Below, in pieces: positions 1 through 8,126 of a DNA stretch of 21,982 bases; positions within the stretch are counted from its first letter, which is position 1; each line of letters opens with the position of its first letter. Source of the stretch: Clostridia bacterium DTU080 (GTDB taxonomy: Bacteria > Bacillota > Limnochordia > DTU080); assembly GCA_001513395.1 (NCBI GenBank), contig LFTP01000230.1:1-21982 (forward strand), given 5' to 3'. Made by a program: the position numbers and the translations under genes. Under the pieces are notes generated by a model, which was not told where the DNA came from, searched no databases, and worked only from the letters and a program-made list of their open reading frames with translations.

Positions 1-14
1 TACGGTTCTGTGAG

Positions 15-50
15 AGGGCTGACGCTCGCCTGATCAGCGAGCGTCACCCT
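15..50. terminator. GC-rich hairpin, terminator-like
   Basis: Inverted repeat with arms AGGG-C-TGACGCTCGC (15-29, one bulged C) and GCGAGCGTCACCCT (37-50) around a 7-nt loop. No clear U-tract follows on either strand, so a rho-independent terminator is only one reading. The stem closely resembles the hairpin at 16097-16135. The gene it would serve lies off the left edge or is absent. Confidence 0.5.
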
Positions 51-234
51 ACTCGATGTTAACGACCTGCCACAGAACCCGGAGTCGGAGAAGCACCGGG
101 GGTGTCGCTACTATGTCCTCGCTTGTGACGTAGCTCGTCGCGGGGCGAACCGAAGCTGTTTGAGCCTGTGACTGCTGCCGCACATGATCGAGCCCTGCAG
201 GCCCTGGACTGTCGAGGATAGAAGACGGAGACAG

Positions 235-276
235 GATCGACCCTCGCAGACCATCCGTGGTCCGTGAGGGTCGATC
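235..276 (-). terminator. Perfectly placed hairpin downstream of the CBM9-like gene
   Basis: 19-bp stem, arms 235-253 and 258-276, with a TCCG tetraloop. One G-T wobble and one A-C mismatch interrupt it. It lies 46 nt past the stop of the minus-strand gene at 323-1102, where a terminator is expected. On the minus strand the stem is followed by a T-rich but not pure-T stretch. Confidence 0.6.
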
Positions 277-322
277 GATCAAAAGCCTAAAGCGCTAAGA
301 ATCTATGCTCCTCGGCGTCGGA

Positions 323-1102
323 TCAGTCGGCGATCTTGACCTCGCCGGATCCGTCACCGCGGAAGATGAGCGAAGTGAACTCCTCAGGCTTTGAGTACCA
401 GTTTGAAACCGGATTCCAGGAGGTGCGGGTGTTTTGCAAGACGGTCTTTCTGGTTGATCCGTCGTCGCAGTCGGTGAGGATGAGAGCGAAGAAGACGGAA
501 CGATCGGCAACCGGATCAAGGGTCTTGCCGTCCCTGGTCAGATCCGAGAACGGAATGGCCGCCTCCAGATAATATCCGGAACCGTCGGCCTTTTTCTGCG
601 CCCGGACTACTGTGTTGGATGACAGCACTTGCCAGATCGTGGCATAGCGGAAGTAGACGGCTTTGCTCCAATCGCCATTCGGCGGATAGGGAGTCATTTC
701 GATCAGGAACGGATGCAGGTCAGGCCGGCTTCCGTTGAAGATATCGATGGTGATCCCCACGCTGTCTCCGTTGTCGATGCGGCCGGGGGACAAAGCACCG
801 ATGTCGTCGGTGACGTCAGCGGCCAGCAACAGATAATCCTTGTTCCAGCGCATGTATACCGTTGCCGAGGCATCTTTGGCATCTTTCCATTCCGTACCGC
901 GCACGACCTGGGCCTGGTCGGTTCCGAGACGAATCCCGGGAGCGCCTCTCCATTCGCTCAAATCGCCGTCAATTGTCACAGTGTTGCCTTTGCCCACGGA
1001 CTGTGCGACGTACGGGCCCCATGAGGCCGAGGCGCTAAGGGCAAGACCCAAAATAAGTGCCATGCTCAACGTTAACATAAAAAGCTTGCGTCTCATTATC
1101 AA
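323..1102 (-). CDS. Secreted CBM9-like carbohydrate-binding protein
   Basis: 259 aa from the TTG at 1102, or 257 aa from the ATG at 1096; a GGAGGG at 1112-1107 could serve either. Residues 1-27 are a signal peptide: a basic MRRK start, a hydrophobic core and an ASA cleavage site. The rest matches CBM9-like/DOMON-type beta-sandwich domains. These have the pattern VTIDGDLSEW at the start, then YLLLAADVTDD, then GDSVGITIDIFNG, and a late segment (YYLEAAIPFSDL) typical of the family. Proteins of this kind bind glycans outside the cell, alone or fused to an enzyme; no catalytic domain is visible here. It is divergent from the polysaccharide lyase, so the two may be co-expressed from the shared 240-bp spacer. 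The ligand cannot be read from the sequence. Confidence 0.8.
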   Translation of the reverse strand: MIMRRKLFMLTLSMALILGLALSASASWGPYVAQSVGKGNTVTIDGDLSEWRGAPGIRLGTDQAQVVRGTEWKDAKDASATVYMRWNKDYLLLAADVTDDIGALSPGRIDNGDSVGITIDIFNGSRPDLHPFLIEMTPYPPNGDWSKAVYFRYATIWQVLSSNTVVRAQKKADGSGYYLEAAIPFSDLTRDGKTLDPVADRSVFFALILTDCDDGSTRKTVLQNTRTSWNPVSNWYSKPEEFTSLIFRGDGSGEVKIAD

Positions 1103-1310
1103 CTATCCCTCCGTCATATTTGTTGTAGACCACTGTATCTATTCGTCCGTGACCGATAAATCCCTGCAAAGTCTGATCATGCCAGTCTAGAGAGGTAGGA
1201 GTCTTCGTTGTCACTCTCCGGTTCGATATAGGTGTTACAACGCCCCTTTGAGGAAGGACAAATCAACACTGAAAAAGAAAATTCTCTATAAGCAAAGGAA
1301 ACGACAGTCA

Positions 1311-1382
1311 ATGGCAGTTGCCCGCGCAATGGGCGTGAGACTATGTCACTGGGAGCGTGGTGCGCATTGGCAAGACATATGA
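1311..1382 (+). CDS. Possible 23-codon leader ORF ahead of the lyase
   Basis: ATG at 1311 is preceded by AAAGGAA (1294-1300). The frame encodes 23 residues, beginning MAVARAMGVRL and ending HWQDI. Its stop (TGA 1380-1382) overlaps the ATG at 1379, the second candidate start of the lyase, as ATGA. This layout is typical of translational coupling. There is no homology evidence, so the ORF could be fortuitous. Confidence 0.3.
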   Translation: MAVARAMGVRLCHWERGAHWQDI

Positions 1383-4300
1383 GTCTTTATGGCTCTGTGA
1401 TCATGGCAGTGCTTGTACTTGTTTCCGGAACGGGGTTGAGTGCCGTGATGATGCCAAATGCCAGTTTCGAGGAATCGCCGGTAGACGGAGTGCTTCCAGG
1501 CTGGCCTTCGCCTTATGGGGGTGTTCCGTTCGGAGGTCCGGAAGTCAGGTTATCGAATGAGAAGGCCGTGGACGGTGACTACAGCGTCCGCATTGAGGAC
1601 CGCAATCCCAACGGCGGATACGGATTGCGCATTATGCACATTCCGGTGGTTCCCGGCCGCGAGTACGAGGCCTCCGTACGGGCTTTCCGAGAAGAGGGAG
1701 CGGCTCAGCTCTATCTCGAGTTCTGGAATGAGAAAGGCCAACGCATCTATGTCGAAATCGGCAGTGCCGGGGCGATGTGGACCTGGGATCGGATCACTCT
1801 CAGGGGAAAAGCACCGCCTGATGCCGCAACGCTCACGTTGCTGTTGTACTCGCACGTGGCCAATGTGGGCGTAGCCTACTACGACGCCGTGGAGCTGCGG
1901 GAGTTGGAGCCCGAGGAACTTCCTGCGAGACGTGAAGGTGTCTTGTGGGATGTTCCGGCCTGGATTGAGCCGGACATGGATCTAGCGCATCCTCGTGTGC
2001 AGTACACGCGCGAGAGTTTGGAGAAGGCAAAAGCCAAACTGGCCGCCAACGTCCGGTGGGCGCGGCTGGTCTATGACGATCTGATTCGCCAGGCGGACGG
2101 TTTTCAGTTTACCCCGGAACAGATTCACGAGTATATGCCGCCTCAGTATGCCTACTTCAAGTATACGGACACCATGATGCCCTGTCCGGACGGCTCGCCG
2201 ATGACCGCCAGCTGGCACAATCCGGGGGAAGTCAGTTGCGGTCTTGAGCTTTTCCCCAATGAAACACATCCCGATGACGGACGCGGCTGGACGGACGAAA
2301 AGGGGCAGACTCACTATTTCGTCGCTCGCTGGAACGGCTTCGTGGTCGAGCAGTTTTCGAGAAGTCTGCTGCCTTTGGCCTTCGCTTACGCTTTGAGTGA
2401 TGATGAGGCCTACGCGGAGAAAGCCGCGGCCATTTTGGACGGTCTGGCGACGATCTATCCGACGACCATCGAGGGACCCTTGGATTATCCCGGGTTGCGA
2501 CCGGGCTATGAGGGAGGCCGGCTTGAACGGCCCTACTATCAGACGGCTCGGCTGTTGCTCAACTACACCACTGCCGCTGACTTGATCTGGAACAGTCCGG
2601 TCATGGATGAGCGGTCTCCCACCAATCCAGCCCTGACGGTGCGGGAGAACATCACCTACAATCTCTTGCTGAACGGAGCGGATTACTGCTATCGGGAGGC
2701 TAATCGCACGGGATATATCAACGCCCTTCACAACGGCACCGCCGACTACAACAAAGCAATTCTGGCCGTCGGCTCGATGTTCGGCATCGAGCGCTACATC
2801 GAATGGGCTCTCAACGGACCGACGTCGTTTGACAAGATGATCTCCAACAACATCGATCGAGACGGTCTGTATTACGAGACCACCACGGGCTACACGGACG
2901 TGGTGCGGACCCTGTATTTGCAGATTGCGGAGATGTTCTACAGCCTGCGCACACCGAAATATCCACAAGGGATCAATTACTACGACGATCCGCGCTTTCA
3001 GGCTCTCTATGTGGATTCCCGCGAAAGGCTCTTTGTCGCCGGTCGTCTTCCTTTGTACGGAGACTCTTCCGTCGATTCCGGAGGTCCGGGCAAAGTGATG
3101 AGCGATCGGGCCCTGCCGGAGCTGCTGCAGTTTGCCGTACGCAGCAGTGATCCGCAGGATCGCCTGCGGTTTTGGGCCCTCATCAACGATGCGACGAATC
3201 GAATGCCCATCTTCGCCTACAACAACACTTGGGGGCTTTTCAACGTTGATGAAGTGCCCACTGATATCCCCGAGGTGGTCTGGGAGTGGCCGGCCACCGA
3301 GGTGCTCGGGGGCAATGGCATAGCCCTGTTGAGATCGGGAGACGACCGCGGAGTCTTCATGCGCTACGGAGCCACGCTAAACCACGGTCAGCGCGATGAG
3401 TTGGCCATAAACCTGTATGCCGGAGGACGCGAACTCGGATATGATCCCGGCTACGGTATGGCTCACTATCGACGAGGGTGGACTCACGAGACCGTGTCAC
3501 ATTTGGCAGCGGTGGTCAATGAAACAGGGCAGCAAGGATCCGGCGGCTCGTTGATCTTTGCTACCGGTGCCCCGGGTTTTGCGGCCGTGGAGGCCTCTGA
3601 CCCCGGAGCTTATGCGCATCAGGGAGTCAGTGTCTATCGGCGTTTGGTGGCCTTGGTTGATTCGGACCCGAAGACGTCCTACGTCGTCGATCTTTTCCGT
3701 GTTCTGGGCGGAAACGTACGTGACTATTCCTTCCACTCATGGAGCACGGAATTCAGCACCGAAGGACTGGAATTCGGTCCTAAGGAGCCCGGATCGCTCG
3801 GAAACCCGGATTACAGCTGGCACAATCAAATCGGAGTGGATGAGAAGATCATTCCCTATCGTCACCAGGGCTTTTACTGGTCACCTCCGCCGGGCAACGG
3901 ATATGGCTTTTTGGGCAATCCGCGGCGGGCCTCCGGTGATACGGCCTGGAGCGCCACGTGGCGAGCCGCGGATCGCAGAGTGAAACTGATGATGCTGCCC
4001 GAGAAGGACCGGGAGATCATCGTGGCCGATGGTCCGTCGCTTATGAACTTCACACCGTATTTGCTGGCCCGCGAACGCGGAGACAAACCCAGTCAGTTCG
4101 TCAGTGTCATCGACATCGGCCCCGGCGAGTTTCGAGTGAAAAGGATCGAGGCTTTACCGATCGTCAGGCAACCGGACGGTGCTTTCAAGCCCGTGGCCAT
4201 GGCGGTCACGCTGGATGAGGAAAATGGGGTGCAAGACATCTTCCTTTCGGGCATCAGCGGTCCTTTTGAAGCTCGTCGCGATGATGCTTCCTACGCTACC

Positions 4301-5896
4301 GACGCTCAGCTGGCCTTTGTGCGTTGGTCCGGTGATGAACTGACCGGGATTCACGTCACCCTCGGAAGCTTCGTCAGAGGCGGTCGTTTCAGCCTGGACG
4401 GTTTCCCGGCCGCCTATCAAGGCCAGGTCGTGGACATCGACTATGACCAAGGCAGTCTGTTGATCGCCCCCGAGGGAGAGTGGTCTTTTGCCCTGGCCGA
4501 TCAGTACGTGCTGATCACCGCTCCCGAATACCCGGTTAACTCTGCGTATCGCATCCGGCAGGCGGAAAAAGAGGGCGATTACGTTCGCCTGCAGCTGTTC
4601 CCGACCTCCTTGGAGCTCGGCAGAGGCTATGTCCCGACCGAGCCAAAAGACGATCTCATTCCCAACATGACCAACCTGCCCTACACCGGTTTGATCTACC
4701 GGGTTACTCCTAATGACCGCTTTCAGGGCAAAGAAGTGGTCAATGAAAAAGGTGCCCGCACAGTCATCAAACAGGTGGAAGGAGCAGCGGCGCTTCGCGT
4801 AGATGACACCACGGGCTTTGCCGCCGAAGATAACATCACGATCTATGACATCAAGATCGGAGATACGGTGAGCATACCGGTATCCGTGCATCTGATTAAG
4901 GTTGACGATCTGTCCTATCAGCTGGAGAGCCCGACATCCGTTTGGCTCTCGATCGAAGGCCAAGACGACGCCGAGATCTACGTGGAAAAAGACGGGCGCT
5001 ACGTCCCGGCCGTCACTGAAAAACGAGGCTCAAGCACCTGGTTCCACATACCGCCGGGCCGTGTGCTCTTGCAAAGAACCGCTCGAGTGGTCGGACCTCT
5101 TGAGATGAAGGTGGATGAAGCCAATCCGCAAATCATTGTCCGCCTTGAGGAATTGGCGGTCGCTCCGCCGGTATCCGGGGCGACGGTTTACGGCTATTTG
5201 GAAGAGGCGCGGTTGGAGTTCGACGAGATCGAGGCGGGAATCTACGCGGTCGGAGTGCCCGCAGGTACGCCGGCCGGAGTCTACGATTTCCGGGTTGAGG
5301 CGGCTGATGAGCGCCTGAGCTTCTATCCATTGGAGGCCAGATTGGAAGTGGACACTACTTGGAGGGTCACGTATCCGGATCGGACCCAAGTCCCGCTGGG
5401 CGTGCCCTTCCGGTTGGAGCTGCCTGTACAGGGAGTCGACAAGGACCGATTAAGGATACAGGGCGCGACGGAGAGCGATCCGGTGAGCATAGAGTGGCTG
5501 GCTGATGATCTGGTTGGCATCAATCTCCCCGTAATCAACAGGGAACAGGATTTGCGTCTGCAGCTGGCCCACGTTGACGGGTTTACCCGCGAAATCGAGA
5601 TTCGCCTCTATCCGGGCGGCGGACGGATCATGCCGCTCGTTTCGGAAATGCGGGTCAAGGCAGGACAAGAAGTAGAGATACAGGTGCGTTTCATGGTCGG
5701 CGACACGGTCCTCAAAGGAGATGCCATCCCTTCGGGTCAGGCCTTCTACGGTCTGATGTCCTGGTCTGAATTCAGCGATCCGGACGGTGACGGTATTGCC
5801 ACGGCCACGGTCAGATTGGGACCAGGCGAGCACACCGTTCATCTGCTGGCAGATGGATGCACTGAAGCGCAGGTGAAGATCATAGCCGAACCGTAG
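1343..5896 (+). CDS. Giant secreted heparinase II/III-type polysaccharide lyase
   Basis: 1517 aa from the ATG at 1343. The ATG at 1379 (M13) is an equal or better start because the signal peptide begins there (MSLYGSVIMAVLVLVSG) and a short upstream ORF overlaps it. Residues about 36-190 form a galactose-binding-like module that contains QLYLEFWNE. Residues about 200-600 look like the alpha/alpha toroid of heparinase II/III-type and alginate lyases, with NALHNGTADYN (H463, N464) and ETTTGYTD (Y517). Residues about 660-900 give the family's beta-sandwich signature: NHGQRDELAINLYAGG (H681), then GYDPGYG and THETV (H715). The candidate His/Tyr catalytic residues fit beta-elimination of uronate-containing glycans. 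The remaining roughly 600 residues are beta-rich, Ig-like segments I cannot name, which makes the protein about twice the usual family length. The exact PL family and substrate are undetermined. Confidence 0.85.
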   Translation: MSLGAWCALARHMSLYGSVIMAVLVLVSGTGLSAVMMPNASFEESPVDGVLPGWPSPYGGVPFGGPEVRLSNEKAVDGDYSVRIEDRNPNGGYGLRIMHIPVVPGREYEASVRAFREEGAAQLYLEFWNEKGQRIYVEIGSAGAMWTWDRITLRGKAPPDAATLTLLLYSHVANVGVAYYDAVELRELEPEELPARREGVLWDVPAWIEPDMDLAHPRVQYTRESLEKAKAKLAANVRWARLVYDDLIRQADGFQFTPEQIHEYMPPQYAYFKYTDTMMPCPDGSPMTASWHNPGEVSCGLELFPNETHPDDGRGWTDEKGQTHYFVARWNGFVVEQFSRSLLPLAFAYALSDDEAYAEKAAAILDGLATIYPTTIEGPLDYPGLRPGYEGGRLERPYYQTARLLLNYTTAADLIWNSPVMDERSPTNPALTVRENITYNLLLNGADYCYREANRTGYINALHNGTADYNKAILAVGSMFGIERYIEWALNGPTSFDKMISNNIDRDGLYYETTTGYTDVVRTLYLQIAEMFYSLRTPKYPQGINYYDDPRFQALYVDSRERLFVAGRLPLYGDSSVDSGGPGKVMSDRALPELLQFAVRSSDPQDRLRFWALINDATNRMPIFAYNNTWGLFNVDEVPTDIPEVVWEWPATEVLGGNGIALLRSGDDRGVFMRYGATLNHGQRDELAINLYAGGRELGYDPGYGMAHYRRGWTHETVSHLAAVVNETGQQGSGGSLIFATGAPGFAAVEASDPGAYAHQGVSVYRRLVALVDSDPKTSYVVDLFRVLGGNVRDYSFHSWSTEFSTEGLEFGPKEPGSLGNPDYSWHNQIGVDEKIIPYRHQGFYWSPPPGNGYGFLGNPRRASGDTAWSATWRAADRRVKLMMLPEKDREIIVADGPSLMNFTPYLLARERGDKPSQFVSVIDIGPGEFRVKRIEALPIVRQPDGAFKPVAMAVTLDEENGVQDIFLSGISGPFEARRDDASYATDAQLAFVRWSGDELTGIHVTLGSFVRGGRFSLDGFPAAYQGQVVDIDYDQGSLLIAPEGEWSFALADQYVLITAPEYPVNSAYRIRQAEKEGDYVRLQLFPTSLELGRGYVPTEPKDDLIPNMTNLPYTGLIYRVTPNDRFQGKEVVNEKGARTVIKQVEGAAALRVDDTTGFAAEDNITIYDIKIGDTVSIPVSVHLIKVDDLSYQLESPTSVWLSIEGQDDAEIYVEKDGRYVPAVTEKRGSSTWFHIPPGRVLLQRTARVVGPLEMKVDEANPQIIVRLEELAVAPPVSGATVYGYLEEARLEFDEIEAGIYAVGVPAGTPAGVYDFRVEAADERLSFYPLEARLEVDTTWRVTYPDRTQVPLGVPFRLELPVQGVDKDRLRIQGATESDPVSIEWLADDLVGINLPVINREQDLRLQLAHVDGFTREIEIRLYPGGGRIMPLVSEMRVKAGQEVEIQVRFMVGDTVLKGDAIPSGQAFYGLMSWSEFSDPDGDGIATATVRLGPGEHTVHLLADGCTEAQVKIIAEP

Positions 5897-6004
5897 AGTT
5901 GTCGTGGGATCGGCTTTTGCGGGGCCGAAACGCCTTCGAAACATGATAAGATGATCTTCGTGAGGCTGAGGCCCAAATCCGATCCATCGAAAGGTGGCAC
6001 ACGA

Positions 6005-6997
6005 ATGGCTGAATCTTCCGTTTGCACCGTGAACGCGCAGCTGACATCGCAGGAGTTGAACATACCTTATTGGCGGATCGACTCAGGGGTTCCGGGACCG
6101 ACGTTGCTCATTATGGCTTCCCAACACGGAAACGAGGTCCAGGGAGCGGAAGTGATACGCCGGCTGCTTCCCGTCTTTGAAAGGGAGCTCAAAGCAGGGT
6201 GCGTGCTCATGGTACCGTTTGCCAATCTGCTCGCACTCCAGAATCGGCGTCCCCATGCGAACTCAGGTCCTGAAACCCCCTATGGCGATCCGAGCGTTGA
6301 AAACATCAACAGAACATGGCCCGGCAGTGCCGACGGCACCGACGGCGAACGGATCACTTATGCCTTGAGCCAAAACGTATTGGCTGAGGCCACTCATGTC
6401 ATCGACCTGCATTGCTGGCCGCGCACTCGGGGGACCACGGTGCTGGTTCATGAAGGGCATGAAGAGGCTATGGAGATGGCGCGCTGCACGGCCGTGAGAT
6501 TTGTTCAGCCCGGAGCGCTTCGCCCGTTGTCCGATAAGAGTCCGCAGGGGACGTCGCTGAGGAACTGGTCTATACATACCGGGCGCCCGGCGATCTGTAT
6601 CGAGCTGTCCGGGCAGTATATGGTGGTTCCCAAAGAGGTGCGGCGGACGGTGCGCGCCGTCTCGAACTGCGCGAAGCTCCTGGGCCTGATGGTCGGAGAG
6701 CCCGAGGGGCTGGATGAGCCTCAACTGTGGATCAATGAACGGGAGCAGACCAACATCGTCGCTCCCGAAAGCGGCTTGTTTGCCGTTTTGGATTTTGAGC
6801 CCTCCGATAGAGTCGAGGAAGGCGAGCTTCTTGGACATCTGATCTCCGACAAAACCCTGAAGATCACTGAGGTCAAAGCCCCTGTCTCAGGATATCTGTG
6901 GCGTTACGGGTGTTTTCGCCAGCACTGCGACGTGTCGTTGGCGGCTCAGCACCCCTATGCCGACGAGGGCAACAGCTTGGCCGTCATCGTGCATTGA
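6005..6997 (+). CDS. Succinylglutamate desuccinylase/aspartoacylase-family (M14-like) zinc deacylase
   Basis: 330 aa. The ATG at 6005 is chosen because AAGGTGG (5991-5997) sits 7 nt upstream; an in-frame ATG at 5951 lacks a ribosome-binding site. The zinc site of the AstE/AspA branch of M14 is visible: H41-G-N-E44, then H136 in VIDLHCW. E200 in ICIELSG is the likely catalytic glutamate. The C-terminal part (GELLGH, then APVSGYLWRYG) is the small beta-barrel found in this family. There is no signal peptide, so it should act in the cytoplasm, removing an acyl group or amino-acid side chain from a small molecule. It lies 108 bp after the lyase on the same strand, so a role on imported lyase products is possible but unproven. 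Confidence 0.85.
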   Translation: MAESSVCTVNAQLTSQELNIPYWRIDSGVPGPTLLIMASQHGNEVQGAEVIRRLLPVFERELKAGCVLMVPFANLLALQNRRPHANSGPETPYGDPSVENINRTWPGSADGTDGERITYALSQNVLAEATHVIDLHCWPRTRGTTVLVHEGHEEAMEMARCTAVRFVQPGALRPLSDKSPQGTSLRNWSIHTGRPAICIELSGQYMVVPKEVRRTVRAVSNCAKLLGLMVGEPEGLDEPQLWINEREQTNIVAPESGLFAVLDFEPSDRVEEGELLGHLISDKTLKITEVKAPVSGYLWRYGCFRQHCDVSLAAQHPYADEGNSLAVIVH

Positions 6998-7023
6998 TCG
7001 GTGATTTTTGGCCTTCGTTCCTC

Positions 7024-7548
7024 TCATATCCCTTGAAAGACGATGGCCTTCATCTGCCACGACAGGCCCTTTCTGCGGAAAATCATAGCGATGCTTTGCG
7101 GAGCGTTTTCATAATCAGACAGGATGACTGCAAAACGGTTAAGGCCTTGGTAACGCATAGTGATCAAGGCCTTATCCTTAATGAGCACGTCAGGCTCGGG
7201 CACTGCGCCGAAATCGGGGGCCCGGCCGCTGAGCATGGCCGCAACCGCACTGGGGGAGGCCATCTGCTGGGCTACCGGATAGACATAGAGTCCCAAGACC
7301 GCGGTATCCAATTCCGACAGGGTGTGCTCGGCGATCCCCATCTCTTGCAGAGCCATGCTCACCAAAGCTTTCTCCACACTGGTTTGCACCGCGGAATAAT
7401 CAACATAGTGAGCAAGAGCCTCGGTGTCTCCGTTTTCTGCGGCTTGCCTTGCTTTGCGGATCACGATATAGGGGGAAACAAGGAAGGCTGCTGCTGCAAC
7501 AAGGATGAGCAGACAGGCGATGGAGATGATAGTCTTTTGCCGATGCAT
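7024..7548 (-). CDS. DUF2939-family membrane-anchored protein
   Basis: 174 aa from the ATG at 7548, which has AAAGGTGG (7564-7557) 8 nt upstream. A GTG at 7560 would add four residues but would overlap that site. One N-terminal transmembrane segment or uncleaved signal (IISIACLLILVAAAAFLVSPYI) is followed by an outside domain. The SPY(x)nARQAAENGDTEALAHYVDY pattern, then VEKAL, is characteristic of DUF2939, a family of unknown function. The gene converges on the deacylase gene (26 bp between stops) and is divergent from the methyltransferase gene. Nothing links it to carbohydrate metabolism. Confidence 0.75.
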   Translation of the reverse strand: MHRQKTIISIACLLILVAAAAFLVSPYIVIRKARQAAENGDTEALAHYVDYSAVQTSVEKALVSMALQEMGIAEHTLSELDTAVLGLYVYPVAQQMASPSAVAAMLSGRAPDFGAVPEPDVLIKDKALITMRYQGLNRFAVILSDYENAPQSIAMIFRRKGLSWQMKAIVFQGI

Positions 7549-7565
7549 CGGGGCACCCACCTTTC

Positions 7566-7584
7566 ATGACGCCTCATTCGTCAT
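7566..7584. promoter_or_regulatory. Short inverted repeat in the divergent spacer
   Basis: ATGACG (7566-7571) and CGTCAT (7579-7584) form a perfect 6-bp inverted repeat with a 7-nt spacer, just upstream of the DUF2939 gene and inside the 156-bp spacer to trmO. It could be an operator half-site pair; a chance repeat of this size is also easy to find. Confidence 0.2.
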
Positions 7585-7704
7585 CGCTTGCCCCCACTCC
7601 TGGCGGAAAGGAAATCCGGCTTGGATGGCCAAGAGGCAAAAAGAGCCGACTTTGGAGAATTGCTGTTGGCCTGTGTGACCATTCCGGAAAGGTGGATGAC
7701 GGAC

Positions 7705-8106
7705 GTGATGGAGCGGAGATTCCCCGATGCACCCATCGTTTTTCGTGCTATCGGGTATGTGGAGAACTCTTTTACTCAACCAGCGCCTCCGGAGGCCATT
7801 CGTTCGGTTGAGTCACGGATCATTTTGCGACCGGACTTGGTCGAAGGACTTGAGGGCTTAGGCCCCGGAGATTCGTTGTTGGTGCTGTTTTATTTTCACC
7901 TTTCTGAGGGCTATTCACTGCTGCAGCATCCGCGGGGTGATCGCTCAAGACCCAAACGGGGTGTTTTTGCTCTGCGCAGCCCGCGGCGGCCAAATGGGAT
8001 CGGAGCGACGGTCGTGGAGCTTGTCGCCGTGCAGGATAATGTCTTGCTGGTGCGGAACCTCGATGCGATTGATGGCACGCCTGTGTTGGATATCAAGCCT
8101 GCGTAG
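7705..8106 (+). CDS. trmO: TrmO/TsaA-family tRNA methyltransferase (short form)
   Basis: 133 aa from the GTG at 7705, or 132 aa from the ATG at 7708. AAAGGTGG at 7688-7695 places the start here rather than at the in-frame ATG at 7588, whose extra residues lack family features. The protein has the UPF0066 hallmarks: FRAIGYVENSF near the start, PRRPNGIG (93-100) and DGTPVLDIKP (123-132) at the extreme C-terminus. TrmO uses SAM to N6-methylate t6A37 in tRNA. The E. coli enzyme is about 235 aa, so this is the short single-domain form common in many bacteria and archaea, and some of these may modify other substrates. The stop is 20 bp before the LamG-propeller gene. Confidence 0.8.
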   Translation: MMERRFPDAPIVFRAIGYVENSFTQPAPPEAIRSVESRIILRPDLVEGLEGLGPGDSLLVLFYFHLSEGYSLLQHPRGDRSRPKRGVFALRSPRRPNGIGATVVELVAVQDNVLLVRNLDAIDGTPVLDIKPA

Positions 8107-8126
8107 GAACAAGCGGGGGGGCTTTT

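Larger units (their letters stand above)
1..322. other. Gene-free left edge
   Basis: This stretch holds two hairpins (15-50 and 235-276) and no convincing gene. An open frame on the minus strand (about 49-282) has low-complexity composition, no ribosome-binding site and reads straight through the 235-276 stem, so I do not call it. Confidence 0.6.

Noticed and set aside
49..282. Minus-strand 77-codon open frame at the left edge
   Set aside because: It reads through a terminator-like hairpin, has no ribosome-binding site and an unprotein-like composition.
1103..1342. Sigma-70 promoters in the divergent spacer (TTGTCA near 1208, TATAAG at 1287-1292)
   Set aside because: Each box lacks a partner at 16-18 bp spacing, so neither can be called.
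1982..2968. Long open frame (328 codons) on the minus strand inside the lyase gene
   Set aside because: Antisense to a clear family domain, no ribosome-binding site and no recognisable protein features; a shadow of codon bias. The same applies to minus-strand frames at 4154-4963 and 15165-16052.
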